Source: Hepsetus odoe (lineage: Eukaryota; Chordata; Actinopteri; Characiformes; Hepsetidae). Taken from it: DNA of 64,000 nucleotides. Location: NCBI GenBank assembly GCA_017165825.1, contig CM029374.1, forward strand, positions 11,905,589-11,969,588. Reading direction: 5' to 3'. The position numbers were made by a program, and so were the translations under genes. Shown piece after piece: positions 11,201 to 21,973 of this stretch (positions are counted from its first letter, which is position 1; each line of letters opens with the position of its first letter). The notes under the pieces were generated by a model. It saw only the letters and a list, made by a program, of their open reading frames with translations, ran no database searches and had not been told where the DNA came from.

Positions 11201-14200
11201 TCTTCTTTACATAAGCACGCAGAAAGAATGATTTTGTGTTTTTTTTAGATTTTCAAAATAAAGGTTTAAAAGAGAATCTCGTTGTTTTTCATGGCAACTT
11301 TGTCTTTTGAAGATGACCAATAGAAACAAAGAATGAATACAATCTCTGTCAAATTGGGCAAATCCACAGGTGCAGGCAGATTCAACGAGACAAATAGAAA
11401 AACGCAGGCCTGGGAGGCCTAAGGGATCAGGTAGAAGTAGTCTTCCCAAGCGACTAGGACGGAAACCGAAGAGAGGGCGAAGGGGACGACCTCCTAAGCA
11501 CCTCACTGCAGCTGGTACTGTGGAGCAGCTGGAACAGAGAAAGAGAACTCGATTGTCAGAGGTAAGAAAGAAACTGCAGTAGATATGGTTTTAATTTTAA
11601 GGACTTTCCACCATGCTTCTTAATGTAATTAAGTCTAAGTGAGGCATGATATTCCACCATTGACTATGTTTAGGAATAAAACACAGTTGAATTTCTGATG
11701 TTAATTGATCCTTAGTAATAACTGGTGTTTAAAAATTAATTAGCACCTTGAATAAAGCAGATAAATCCGTTATGATTGGGCAGAATTGCTTGACATTTAA
11801 GATTATTCTTCTTCCTCCAGTTTATTCGGCAGTATGATGATGAAGACCTGATGGAGATTGTTCTTCCACGCCTAGCCAAGGTTATGACTGTTTGGGAGTT
11901 TGTGCTGATGAAGGTAAATGTATATTTTGAACTAGAGAAACACTGATATCAGTCTAATTATTGTCTAGTTTTCAAGAACCAATTCAGTGCACACTTTGTG
12001 ATGCATGCGGTTTTTTATTATAACCGATTTATTACTATGGTCATTTTTTCTGGTTCTGCTATCATTAGTTATTTTACAGTTTGGATTTTGATTAAGGGGC
12101 GAGAAAGAAAGGGGCAGCTGTGGCCTAGTGGTTAGGCAGTTGGCCGCAAGATCAGAAGATTGTGGGTTCAAAACCTTTACCATTAGGTTGCCCTGAGGTA
12201 CCCTTGAGCAAGGTACCGTCCCCATCACTGCTCCCTGGGCGCTTTCATAGCTGCTGCCTACTGCACAATGTGTGTTTGTGCATGGGTTAAATGCAGAAGT
12301 CCAATTTCGTTGTGGTTCACTGTGCGCTGTGCTGTGTTCTTACAATGACAAGAATAGTCACTTTCATTTCTTAAACAATTTGGAAGTAATCATTTTTCAG
12401 AAATCTGATTAACAATGAAGGAGTAGTGCCACAATATATATTAGTCTCTTGTCAAAATTGATATGTGTTTTAAATGCAATTCTACTTCTTTTTAAAGTGC
12501 AGTATGTCAAAGAACATTTTAGATTTTGCAGCATTTTTGCAGTCACTTATAAAAGTACACTACCATATAAAAGTAATTTAAATATACTGTAAAATACTAC
12601 ATTCTATTCAAAATACAGTGGTGCCTTGACTTACGAGTATAATTCATTCTGTGACGGAGCTCATAACTCAAATTACTCGTATGTCAGATCAGTTTTCCCC
12701 ACTGAAATGAATTGAAATGCCATTAATCTGTTCCCCCAAAATACACTTTTTAAAAAAAAATTTTTAAATAAGAAAAATGTGCTTATAACGAATATTGTAT
12801 AAAAACTCAATACAACATAATGTAGTGCAATAAACTGGTTTTATTAAGTATAATGCGCAGCATTTGCCTCTGAGATCTGACGACTTGAAGATGCTGATGA
12901 AGGTGGAGGAGAAAGATTCAGTTATTCAGCCTATCGCGCTGACTTCTGCCCGGGGCACCACGCTTTTCTCACTTTCATGGGAGAGTTTTCGATAAAAAAA
13001 AACCTGATGTTTCAGGTGCAGATTGTAGAAGTGTTGCACTCGTACTGCTTCGCCAAGTTGACTACACGCACACCTTGGTCATGCATTTCGATCATTTCTT
13101 TCTATAATTCAATGCACATCATCCGCTTCTTCTTCTCAGCACTGTCCTTCGCACTCACTTTCTTCGGACAAATGGTTGGAAAAACGAAGTTTTGCAAAAT
13201 ATCTGCAAGCACAAATGCGAGCACAACACTGACGCTTCCACTGCAAGCTAACCGCTTAAAGTGAATGAGTGAGACACGGGATGCCGGGCGGATGTTGTTC
13301 GCTGCACCATTTAGCGGTGGGTATCTGAAGCTGACTCGTAACTCGAATTTTTGCTCTCGACTCAAAGCAAAGAAATGGCCGAAAGACTGCTCGTATCTCA
13401 AAAAACTCGCTAGTTGGGACACTCGTAAGTCAAGGAACCACTGTACATTGTTTTTAAACCACCTGCCTAATATTGTTGTACCCTTATTAAATCTGTGTTT
13501 AAATGTAATATTTTAAAACATGATACTAAACTAGAAGACTTTCGAGGGTAAAATATGATGCAGTAAACTTTACTGTGAAACAAGACTGGGGGAAAAGTGA
13601 AACTTTTCTGAAGACCCATGATAAGAATAACAAGTTTTGTTCTTGTTTTTTTTTTTTTCCACTGAAGGTAGAAAAAGGCCATCCATCAAAACAGCAGTTT
13701 CCCAGTGTGTATCATGAATTTGAGCAGCTCCACAGCCAGGTGAAGAAGATGGCACAAGAGCACTTTAGTATCGCAGCAGCTTCCCGACCATCTCTAGAGG
13801 TTAACAATGTGGAAGTAAGGAACACATTCGTACACAGTATAATAACCAAAAAATAACCACTGTTGTCCAAAACATTTTATCTGATGGAATAAGTGTTGCA
13901 TGCACTTCCTTCTAAACCCACCAAGTATTGTCTTTGAAGGTCTTAAAATCACTGGGTGTGACTGAAATGCCTAGTACAGTGACACTCCTGAACTCCACTC
14001 AGGGACAGCAGAGTATAGCAAGAACAAATCAGGCCATGAAGAGCCTACGAAATATTGAGGTAAGCTTGAATTTTTATATGACACTATTCTTCTTAGTGCT
14101 GAAATATTGAACCCAATATTGACTCTGTAAGTAGGTTTTTACATTAAAAAATTTTTTAAGTTGTGCTCCATGACTTTGTTTTGCTGTTACACAGTTAGGT

Positions 14201-14939
14201 ATGTTTAAGAATTAAATATCATTATTTCATTTTTTTATGATTTTAGAATGCCAAAATGTTGCCCCCAGCAAAAAGGTTCAAAATGGAAAACTGTGGTGGA
14301 GATATAAACGATTCGCCGGTTAATCAGAATGGTATTCAGAAGGATGATACTAGCGATGGCGCCATGTTAATCCGGGAGCCCCAGGTGGTTTTGACGCGTC
14401 TAGAAAGCTTCAACTCTGAAGCAGTAGTTGATGGAGGAGCTTTGCCTAGTGCAGATGAAGCAAGGACAGAAGAAGAACTTATGGACACAGGAGATGCTTC
14501 TCTTGATTCAGTGGCTACCAAACTTCAGGAAGAACCTGACAAAGAGGTTTCTGAAGTTCTTAACAACAGTGGAGCTATGGACGTCTCCGATGAGATGAAA
14601 CAACTAGAAGATGTCCTGAGCTCTGCCACAGAACCTGAGTGTGTTTCTGAGGAAACTACTCCACAAGATTGCGACCCTGCACAGGAGGGCAACTTGGGTG
14701 AGACAGAAACTGTGGAAGTACTTGCTGCCGGTCAGGTGATGGAACCTGCCCAGGCAGAGGAGGTTTACATTCAGACAGCTGAAGGCCTTGTCAGGCAGAG
14801 CGCTGAGGAGCTAGCCTCCAAAGGTATCGTCATTGTGAATGGGCCAGATGGTACCACCATGCATATTGAGGCACCAGAAGGGGTGCCTTTAGAAACTGTT
14901 CATGCTCTACTTGGCATTGAAACAGAGAGAAAGACTTGA
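8288..14939 (+). CDS. znf839: Zinc finger protein 839, seven coding exons
   Basis: Exons are 8288-9145, 10272-11189, 11370-11561, 11821-11913, 13668-13814, 13940-14059 and 14247-14939, all in phase 0, giving about 1006 aa. Exon 1 encodes an Ala/Gly/Ser-rich N-terminus, then YVQPDGSFVE and EEQQQLIEQLSKQQLVQL. Exon 2 is Pro/Thr/Val/Gln-rich and carries one C2H2-type finger near its end (CEMC, then H-x6-H). Exon 3 has two AT-hook-like cores (RPGRPKG and RRGRPPK). Exons 4-5 (LMEIVLPRLAKVMTVWEF onward) match my memory of the conserved ZNF839 region. Exon 7 is acidic and ends RKT. The protein is presumably nuclear; its biochemical role is not known to me. Human ZNF839 also lies beside CINP, which supports the call. 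Exon 2's donor is AAA|GTTAAG. Confidence 0.9.
9146..10271 (+). other. znf839: znf839 intron 1
   Basis: AT-rich intron with no second gene. It contains a T-run at about 9461-9472. No repeat family is recognised. Confidence 0.6.
12113..12371 (+). mobile_element. tRNA-derived SINE, family A, in znf839 intron 4
   Basis: It has an A-box-like TGGCCTAGTGGTTAGG, a B-box-like GGGTTCAAAACC, GAGCAAGGTACCGTCCCC, then a tail with ACAATGACAAGAATAGTCAC. It is the best-preserved family A copy with a full head in the window. Confidence 0.88.
12614..13445 (-). mobile_element. Tigger/pogo-like DNA transposon remnant in znf839 intron 4
   Basis: The inverted termini are TACAGTGGTGCCTTGACTTA and, at the right, TAAGTCAAGGAACCACTGTA: near-identical about 26-bp ends with a TA target duplication. 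On the minus strand between about 13140 and 12995 an open stretch reads KKKRMMCIEL, a stop, then KEMIEMHDQGVRVVNLAKQY. This is the pogo/Tigger N-terminal helix-turn-helix (Psq/CENP-B type). The 832-bp copy is internally deleted and has stops, so it is dead. Confidence 0.88.
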
Positions 14940-16471
14940 GGGAGTTCCAGTTTCCAAGACACATCTGTAATTGGTCGTCCACTCCAAGCAAGCTATGTCT
15001 GAATTGTAGTGTTATTTTTGTTTTCAAGGAACCTTTTATTGCAATCTTTTGTAAATTTGTATAAACAAAGTAATATCATAATTCTAGATTAGTGCATTGT
15101 TTTGGTCTTTTGTTAAAAAAAAAAAAAAAAAAGGTTTTTTGTTAAAAGTATGAAAGATGTAGGAATCTTTTGACACAGACTTATCTTTACGTTTCTTTAT
15201 TCTAGCTGCCAAATGCTTTCCTTCTTTTACGTCCCCCAACAGCAGTGTCGCAGGGGGACACAATCCTGTTTTCCATGAACCCTGTTTTCTGAGATGTGCA
15301 TTGTTCATGGGGGAAAACCTGAAAGGTTGAACGCTGAGTTTGGGTAGAAAAAAATGCTTCAAGCACTGAGTAACTATGGGTTCATATTCCGGTATTAAAC
15401 CTCGTTTAAGAATGGTTTATGGAGTTGGATTGGATGTACTTTATAATAAGCATTCTGTTATTCCTGAGGAAGTAAAATGAACAGCTTGGTGTTAAGCTAA
15501 GCTCTACAGAAAACTCAGAACGCAAATGAATTAACGTGTCTGAAGTGTCTAAAATCCCAGGTTACCTCTTTGTAAGTGTTTCATTGTTTGTTACATGTTG
15601 AATAGTAGTTTGTCCAGTTCAATGGTCATTTAAAAAGCACTATTTTATTACTTTTTATATAATCTTTGGGCATAATGTGTTTTTTCAAACATCTCAACAT
15701 TTGTAATACGAAGGGATAACATGAACTGATGACATTAAAATGATCTTTGTGAGTGAGCTTTTGCAATCAGGGCTTTATTTTATACAATGTCCAAAATCTC
15801 TATTATAGCTCATTTTACATGAGGAGATATTGGAAATATGAAATATTGAACTGACATTCACTTCTAAAGACACAATTCAATGATCAAAAGCTTTAAAGAT
15901 TCTTTTGGCTTAGCTGAAGTTTAACGTTTGGGGATCTGACAGTTGACAGCCCTTTGAAGTGTAATTAATTTGCATATCTACTCCTTTGAATGGGGTTATT
16001 TGAAAGGATGAAAGTCAAGTGGCAACACCCTGTATAGAATATTCTGTTGACAGAAAATCCCTGTAAATAACTTTTGCTAAATTATTTTTGCCTGCAGCTG
16101 CTTTGTGTAGAACCAAGAAATAAAGTTCAATATATCTGCATATATAAAACTGTTTTATACCATAAAAATAAATTTCACCATAACCAGACAGGGATTTTTC
16201 TGTAGAAAGATTTGATGGTGGAAAAGCACATTCATTATATTTGTTAACTAATCAACCAGCCTGGCAAGGCTGACTCTTTAGCCAAGACTAACTAAATCTT
16301 AAATTGATGAAATTGTTAGGTTCGTATTGAGAGACAGCGTTACAGCTGATCACCACTTCATCTGAGCTTTTCCAGTCCTGAAAATCTGAATTGATGAGAA
16401 ATTCCTTTGCTCTCACTTTCCATTCATTTCCAGTCCAGATGCAGTGTGGAAAATCTGCCACCCAACTTGGA
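14940..16471. other. Convergent 3' region between znf839 and cinp
   Basis: This region holds the 3' UTRs of two tail-to-tail genes and no other exon. AATAAA at 16119-16124 (+) is a possible znf839 signal; ATTAAA near 15394 is an earlier choice. TTTATT at 15774-15779 (AATAAA on the minus strand) is a possible cinp signal. If these are used, the transcripts overlap at their 3' ends. A poly(A) tract lies at about 15115-15132. Confidence 0.45.
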
Positions 16472-19400
16472 TCACAGAGCTCTGTGGCCTGTTTCCATCA
16501 GCAAGCTCTCTAACAGAAGTTTTGTGCTGTCCTCAATGTAGGGCTGATACAACCAGCAGGAGAGGTAGACCATGGAGAGATCAGTGTTAGTAGTATGGGC
16601 CAGTTCCTGCAGGATGGTTTGCTTGAGGGCCAGCTCTTGCTTATAGGCCTCATAAAGCCTTGTAGACACTTCAGCTGCAGTAAACAAAAAGAGTCAGATT
16701 AATGTATATTTGTAGATTTACATTTACAGTATTTAGCAGACGCTCTTACCCAGAGCGACTTCCATGTCCTGATTACAGGGACAGTCCCCCTGGAGCAACT
16801 CGGGGTTAAGGGTCTTGCTCAAGGACCCAGTGGTGGTAGTGCCAGAGGTGGGATTCGAACCTGGGACCACTTCAGCCATAGGTCCATAGGCAAGTATCCT
16901 ACCCCCACCACACCACTACGTACATATTTTATATTCACTATATTCACTTATATGTATTTTAATGCCAAGAACAATGTACTATCCTTTATCGGCTGGTATT
17001 TTAAGAGAGTCCTTAAATTTAAGCACAGGCTGAACCCTCTGACTGGAGTTCTGATTAACGTGCAGTTACCTTGTGAGTTACTGGTTAAGCTAAATCTACA
17101 AACAGACCTTTTCCAATCCAACCAGAATGTTAGGACTGTGAGGTTTTAAAGACCCCATGTCTGATGGTTTTATGTATCGTTTTTTTCCGCGGGGCAGCGG
17201 TGGCCTAGTGGTTAGGGTGTCGGCCACTTGATCGGAGGATCGGGAGTTCGGACCTCTTCCCAATGGGTTGCCCTGAGGTGCCCTTGAGCAAGGTGCCGTC
17301 CCCGTCTCGCTCCTCCCTGCGATGGGCTGGCGACCTGTCCAGGGTGCGTCCCCCGTCCTCGCCCTGTGTGCGCTGGGTTGGACGCCAGCACTCACCCACG
17401 ACCCCGTTTGGGACAAGCAGCAGATAATGGATGGATGGAAGTTTTTTTCCTCAATGTCCATGCATTCTGTTTACATGATCTTTATCTTCCAAAATCACTT
17501 CACAAATTTCCAAGTCCATTTGATTTACATTTGATTGATGTATTTTAATTTTTTATTTTTTTTTTGGAGTGCTTTTAAGATACATTTAAATGACAAATTT
17601 AAATGTGCTGATTGGCTGCTTTTTTACTGTGCCTTGTTGTCCTGGCCCAAATATTCCATTTAACTTAACTTTATGGGCAAGGCCTAACTGCTGTAAGCAA
17701 AAACTTGCCTTTGCAGCCTTATATAATATATATGTTTTTTAAGAACTTTTCAGTTTTTTACCGAAGTCTTGGGTAGACCATGTTTGAAACAGTGGTGCTG
17801 GTCTTCCTTTAGCACCATACTGAAACACCTCCAGTTCACAAATCCCCCTCTCAGCAGAGACCATCCTCTCCATTTTCGACAGAATGTGGGCCTTTGGAGG
17901 AAACACATTAAACCATAAATCAAAATGCACTTTCCTTCTGAACTGTGTTAGTGAGGGCTGAATTTACTCCATGAAAGCTGGAGAGTTCAGGCATTATCAT
18001 TGGTTAATGTTATTTTTACTTATATGGAAGAATTATAGGGTTATCAAAATTCTAAAGATGGGGTTAAAAAGTCATTAAATGGATTTTAATTTCAGGTTGA
18101 CTTTAATTCTACTGGTGATTCTTGCAGGTTTGTCCTCGAGCTTCTAGCAAAAGCAGTTTATTTAAATGAAGCACACTGAAGAGCAGAAATGAAACTCAAA
18201 TTAATAAATAATGAACAAATATTAAATTAAAATGCAAATACCATTTTGTCTACAATCTTCTCCAGATTGATACATTCCTCCTCCAGCTCCTGATTGCTCT
18301 GGAGCACTTTTCTCTCTGTAGGAGCTACAGAAGACCTTTGGTCCTCCATCACAACATCAGACTCCTTCATAGATCTGTTCCAAAGGGTGAACAAAAAAAG
18401 AAAGATTATACAGAGCAAGCTGTTCAAATAAGTGTCCCAACTAAAAAACAAAAAAATAATCTTACTTCTCGCTTATTCTGCAGTTGACGATTTTGGTTGC
18501 GATGGTAGAGCCCTCATCGCTCAGGCGATCCCATTTCAGAATTAGGTTATGCCAATCTGCAGCATTATCCTTCAGTTTTCTAGCACTTCCAGTTAGATTG
18601 CCTTTTCTCACAGGAGTTGCAGCTTCAGAATGTTTCTCTGATATATCACATGATATGGAAAAAAGAAGAAACAACTTCTTATCATCAAAAATGATAACAT
18701 CCTGATACTGCTTGACATGTTCATGATCCACAATGTTCAGCACACGGTTCAGCTTCGAGGGATGTGAATGAAATAGAAAGCCCAAAACTAACCAGCAGGG
18801 GTTTTTCACATATTCAATGACCGTGAAATAACCTTTAAGATAGACCGGGAGGAAAGTGAAGTGAAAGTGACTATTTGTCTTTGTGAATACACGGCACAGC
18901 ACACAGTGAAACAACAAAAGGTATCCTCTGCTTTTAACCTCTCACACAGTGCAGCAGGGGGGCAGTGATGGGGACGGTACCTCGCTCAAGGGTACCTCAG
19001 GACAACCTACTGGTCTGAGATTGGAACCCACGACCTTCTGATCTTGGGGCCTAATCCCCAACAACCACCACTGTCCCATCAAATACTCTGCTGCAGGGGG
19101 GCAGTGTGTCGCACCTTAGCCTCACAGTAATAAGGTCCTGGGTTTGATTCCCAGACGGGACAGCCTTGTTCTTTTCTGTGTGAAATTCTCCCTTTGTTTT
19201 CCAAACCTGCTCAAAAAGCATGACCGAGATCAAAACGCGCATGCGCAGAGCGAACACAGCGCACCTGAGACGCTCTGACAGGTTTTGTCTTAACCAGACC
19301 CCGCAGCTGTGTCCCACGCTGAACAGTTCTGCACACATTACTTCAGTAAAAGTATATCTTACGCTCGGGTACTGTAAAATCAGTAGTTTGGGATGCAGCC

Positions 19401-19665
19401 CGGTAAATGCGCGCGCCCGAGAGCAGGGTTTCTGGAGGAAAGTTCACTTTTAAGCTCTCCCAGCAGCGGATGAGGGGCTTCTCTCTCTCATTCCCTCCAC
19501 AATATAACCGTTTAATCAGGGAGCGGATACAAGAAAGCCTAAAGGAACCTCCAGGAAGTAAAATCAGCTGCTTTGTTGTAATGTTAGCATAATTGCTAAG
19601 CTAAATAAGTTATTCACTGCAGGCACGTGACATTTGTCGAGCCTCCCAGAACTCTTACCATCCAT
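16472..19665 (-). CDS. cinp: Cyclin-dependent kinase 2-interacting protein, five coding exons
   Basis: CINP binds CDK2/CDC7 at replication origins, works with ATRIP in ATR checkpoint signalling, and in recent work takes part in 60S ribosome maturation. Exons on the minus strand are 19665-19659, 18637-18466, 18374-18242, 17891-17762 and 16674-16472. All phases join cleanly to give 214 aa, close to the human length (about 212). Matching motifs are ARKLKDNAADWHNLILKW (exon 2), a coiled-coil segment in exon 3, RGICELE and PLFQTW in exon 4, and LKQTILQELAHT plus LLMETGHRAL at the C-terminus. Exon 1 encodes only Met-Asp plus one base. The gene is tail-to-tail with znf839, as in mammals. Confidence 0.95.
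16717..16918 (-). mobile_element. SINE, family B, in cinp intron 4
   Basis: On the minus strand a tRNA-like head is followed by GGTTCGAATCCCACC (B box). The 3' part reads GGAAGTCGCTCTGG, the complement of the recurrent AGAGCGACTTCC tract. Related copies are at 22726 (-), 41067 (+), 44801 (+) and 28656 (-, partial). Confidence 0.85.
17191..17440 (+). mobile_element. Composite SINE: family A head with an alternative tail
   Basis: It starts with GGCAGCGGTGGCCTAGTGGT, like family A, but after GAGCAAGGTGCCGTCCCCGT it switches to GATGGGCTGGCGACCTGTCC and ends in a GGATGGATGG repeat. The same tail alone occurs at 62396-62524 (-). Confidence 0.8.
18857..19078 (-). mobile_element. tRNA-derived SINE, family A, in cinp intron 1
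   Basis: This is a reverse-complemented family A copy: the tail GTGAAAGTGACTATTTGTC comes first, GGTACCTCGCTC lies in the middle, and the head is at about 19040-19078. It abuts another tRNA-like repeat at 19096. Confidence 0.8.
19096..19215 (+). mobile_element. tRNA-derived repeat fragment (third type)
   Basis: GGGGGCAGTGTGTCGCACC is followed by AAGGTCCTGGGTTTGATTCC (B-box-like) and TTTCTGTGTGAAATTCTCCC. This type is common in fish genomes; eroded relatives lie at 24715-24905 (-) and 44608-44790 (+). Confidence 0.7.
19237..19246. promoter_or_regulatory. cinp: Perfect NRF1-type palindrome GCGCATGCGC
   Basis: GCGCATGCGC is the core NRF1 site, typical of housekeeping promoters. It lies in cinp intron 1, about 420 bp downstream of the start codon in a CpG-richer stretch. 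It may mark an internal part of the promoter region. The site is seen; its use is inferred. Confidence 0.5.
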
Positions 19666-20113
19666 CTCGGCTCGGCCCGGCCATAAAGATTATCCGACAA
19701 AGTGAGAGAATGAACGCGTTGCTAAGTGTTTACATTTGACCGCCGCATGTTTTCTTCTCGGAGTTTCTCTCGGTGGCTTGGACTCGTTACTGCCGCCTGC
19801 AGGAGAGATGCGTCTCTACACTCCACACTGGATCAGTGGGGCAATGATCTCTCATCCGGAGGGGAAAAAGCAGCTTCATCCATCCCCCACCACAAGCAAA
19901 CAAGGTTTGTTTCTCCACAATGCTGGATAGCATGTGTATGCAGCAGGGCAGCTATTAAAAGTGCCCGGGGAGCAGTGATAGAATAGAATTGAATAGAATA
20001 GAGCAATCCTTTATTATCCCACAAATGGGAAATTCAGGTAAGAAAGAGAGAATATATAAAAAACAAATATAAAAAATATATAAAGATATCCATATACATA
20101 TCCATATACAGAG

Positions 20114-20114
<1 letters not shown>

Positions 20115-20168
<54 letters not shown>
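20115..20168. repeat. (TA)n microsatellite
   Basis: About 54 bp of TA dinucleotides inside the LINE 3' region. Confidence 0.97.
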
Positions 20169-20173
<5 letters not shown>

Positions 20174-20324
20174 TTTTTTTTTTACAGGGGTTTTGCAATT
20201 AACAAGAAAAAATATGAAAACAGAAAGATAACCTTGTACACAGAGAGAATATAATAGTAATAATAATAATAGTAAGTAATAATAAATTATAAATAAATAA
20301 ATGTAAATGTAGATATAAATGTAA

Positions 20325-20340
20325 ATGTAATATTATTATT

Positions 20341-20378
<38 letters not shown>

Positions 20379-20410
20379 TAATAATAAATTAGTAATAATA
20401 AATAAGTAAT
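20325..20410. repeat. (TAA)n microsatellite
   Basis: Imperfect AAT/TAA trinucleotide repeats. A weaker tract also lies at 20250-20285. Confidence 0.9.
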
Positions 20411-20817
20411 GCTAGGTTGAGTTGTGGACTCTGATGGCTGCAGGTAAGAATGACCTGCGGTAGCATTCCTTCTTACACTGCGGGTATAACAGTCTGCTGC
20501 TGAACAAGCTGCTCAGTGCTTGTACAGTCTCATGCAGGGGGTGGGAAGTGTTGTCGATGATGGATGTTAGTTTGTATAACATCCTCTCCTCCCCTGCCTG
20601 CTCAATAGATTTCAGCGGACAGTCCAGGACAGAGCTGGCCCTCTTGACCAGTTTAATTTCCCCCCGTCCCTCTCCGCGATTCTACCACACCAGCAGACCA
20701 CAGCATAAAAAACAGCAGAAGCTACCAGTGTCATAGAATGACCTCAGAAGATTCCTGTTTACCCCAAAGGACCTCAGCCGCCTTAGCAGGTGAAGACGAC
20801 TTAGGCTGTTTTTGTAC

Positions 20818-20938
20818 AGAGATGGGGACGGTACCGTTCCCAAGGTTACATCAGGGCTACCTACTGGTTTGGGATTTAAACCCATGACCTTCCGATCCTG
20901 GGGACTTGTCCCTAAACACGAGGCCACCACTGTCCCAT
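20818..20938 (-). mobile_element. Partial SINE, family A
   Basis: Reverse-complemented family A head and body (GGGGACGGTACCGTTCCC, then GGCCACCACTGTCCC at the right). It directly abuts the truncated LINE. Confidence 0.75.
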
Positions 20939-21973
20939 GTTGTTGTCTGATTTGACTCACTGATGGACAGTGAGACCTGGGTCAGGAGACCCGAGGAGGA
21001 CACGGTGATTTATGGTATTACTGGTACATTACAGCCTGTACTACTTGGGGATTTATTACCAGAGCAAACCCAGATATAAAGTAATGAGACAGGAGTGACC
21101 ATATCAAAAATTTCAGACCAACTCCATCGGCCTCCCTTTTGATGTGATGACATCAAAACTAATGAAAAAGTAACCCAGTAGATGTAGCCCATCAAATATT
21201 GTCTTATTGGACAGGTGTGATTCTATCAGGTTTAACTTGTAACAAGAGATGTTCTTTGCAGTGCGCCTAATCCATGTGTAATTTTACGTTCAGCAAAAAG
21301 TTTGTATTCTTTCATCAAAATGGTATCATGTTTGAATGGAAGGGCATAAAAAACACAACTGACTTGGCTGATTCATTCTTTATTTGTAATAATCTCAGGA
21401 GATGCAGATCAGGGCTTATAAGGATTTACAGATTTCCTCTCACCGTGTTTCTTTATCTCACTTCTTGAAACATCTGCTGAACCAGCTCTTTTTCATCCCT
21501 TATGGGCAGCTGTTGTGGAGGATGGAGGTGCAAATGTTCAAACATGAGAAAATAGTAAAGCATCTAGTATGAATACGCCTATTAAAAAAACAGGGCCAAA
21601 TAATGAGGCAGATAAATGGACATAAATTACTGTCAAATAAATGCAGCTTATTATTCTACATGGTTATTACCGAAAACAAAAAAAAACCCAATTGTTTCCT
21701 GCAAAAGCTTTTAATGGATCCATGTCCTTTGGAAGAAGACAAACTCAAATCAGCTTGCTAGTCAACTTGGAAGTGCTTTTGTTCTTTTATTGTAAACTTA
21801 TTTTTGCACAACAAAGACATAAGCCACAATGTTTCAGCCTTGTGAGCAAGAGATGCTGCAACACAGCCGAATGTGTGACCCAAATGCCGGACCTCTGATG
21901 ATTTGTAAAAATGTACTAATGTGCAGGCTCAGTCTGTATGTGTTGGACATTGATTGCTGACATGGGACTGAGG
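20939..21973. other. Intergenic between cinp promoter and adprs 3' end
   Basis: No exon is supported. The stretch nearest adprs is its 3' UTR: TTTATT at 21786-21791 is an AATAAA on the minus strand, about 183 bp after the adprs stop. The rest shows nothing recognisable. Confidence 0.5.

Larger units (their letters stand above)
19980..20815 (-). mobile_element. 5'-truncated LINE with ORF2 C-terminus and microsatellite-rich 3' end
   Basis: The minus strand from about 20815 reads LHLLRRLRSFGVNRNLLRSF, then LVKRASSVLDCPLKSIEQ, LTSIIDNTSHPLHETV and ECYRRSFLPAAIRVHNST with a stop at 20412-20414. This is the C-terminal end of a fish LINE reverse-transcriptase protein. One in-frame stop follows CGLLVW. 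The 3' end (about 19980-20030) has GGGATAATAAAGG and TATTC-type repeats. The clade was not determined. Confidence 0.82.

Noticed and set aside
12113..12200. Possible tRNA gene (A and B boxes)
   Set aside because: It is the head of a dispersed SINE that recurs many times in the window. A full cloverleaf is not kept.
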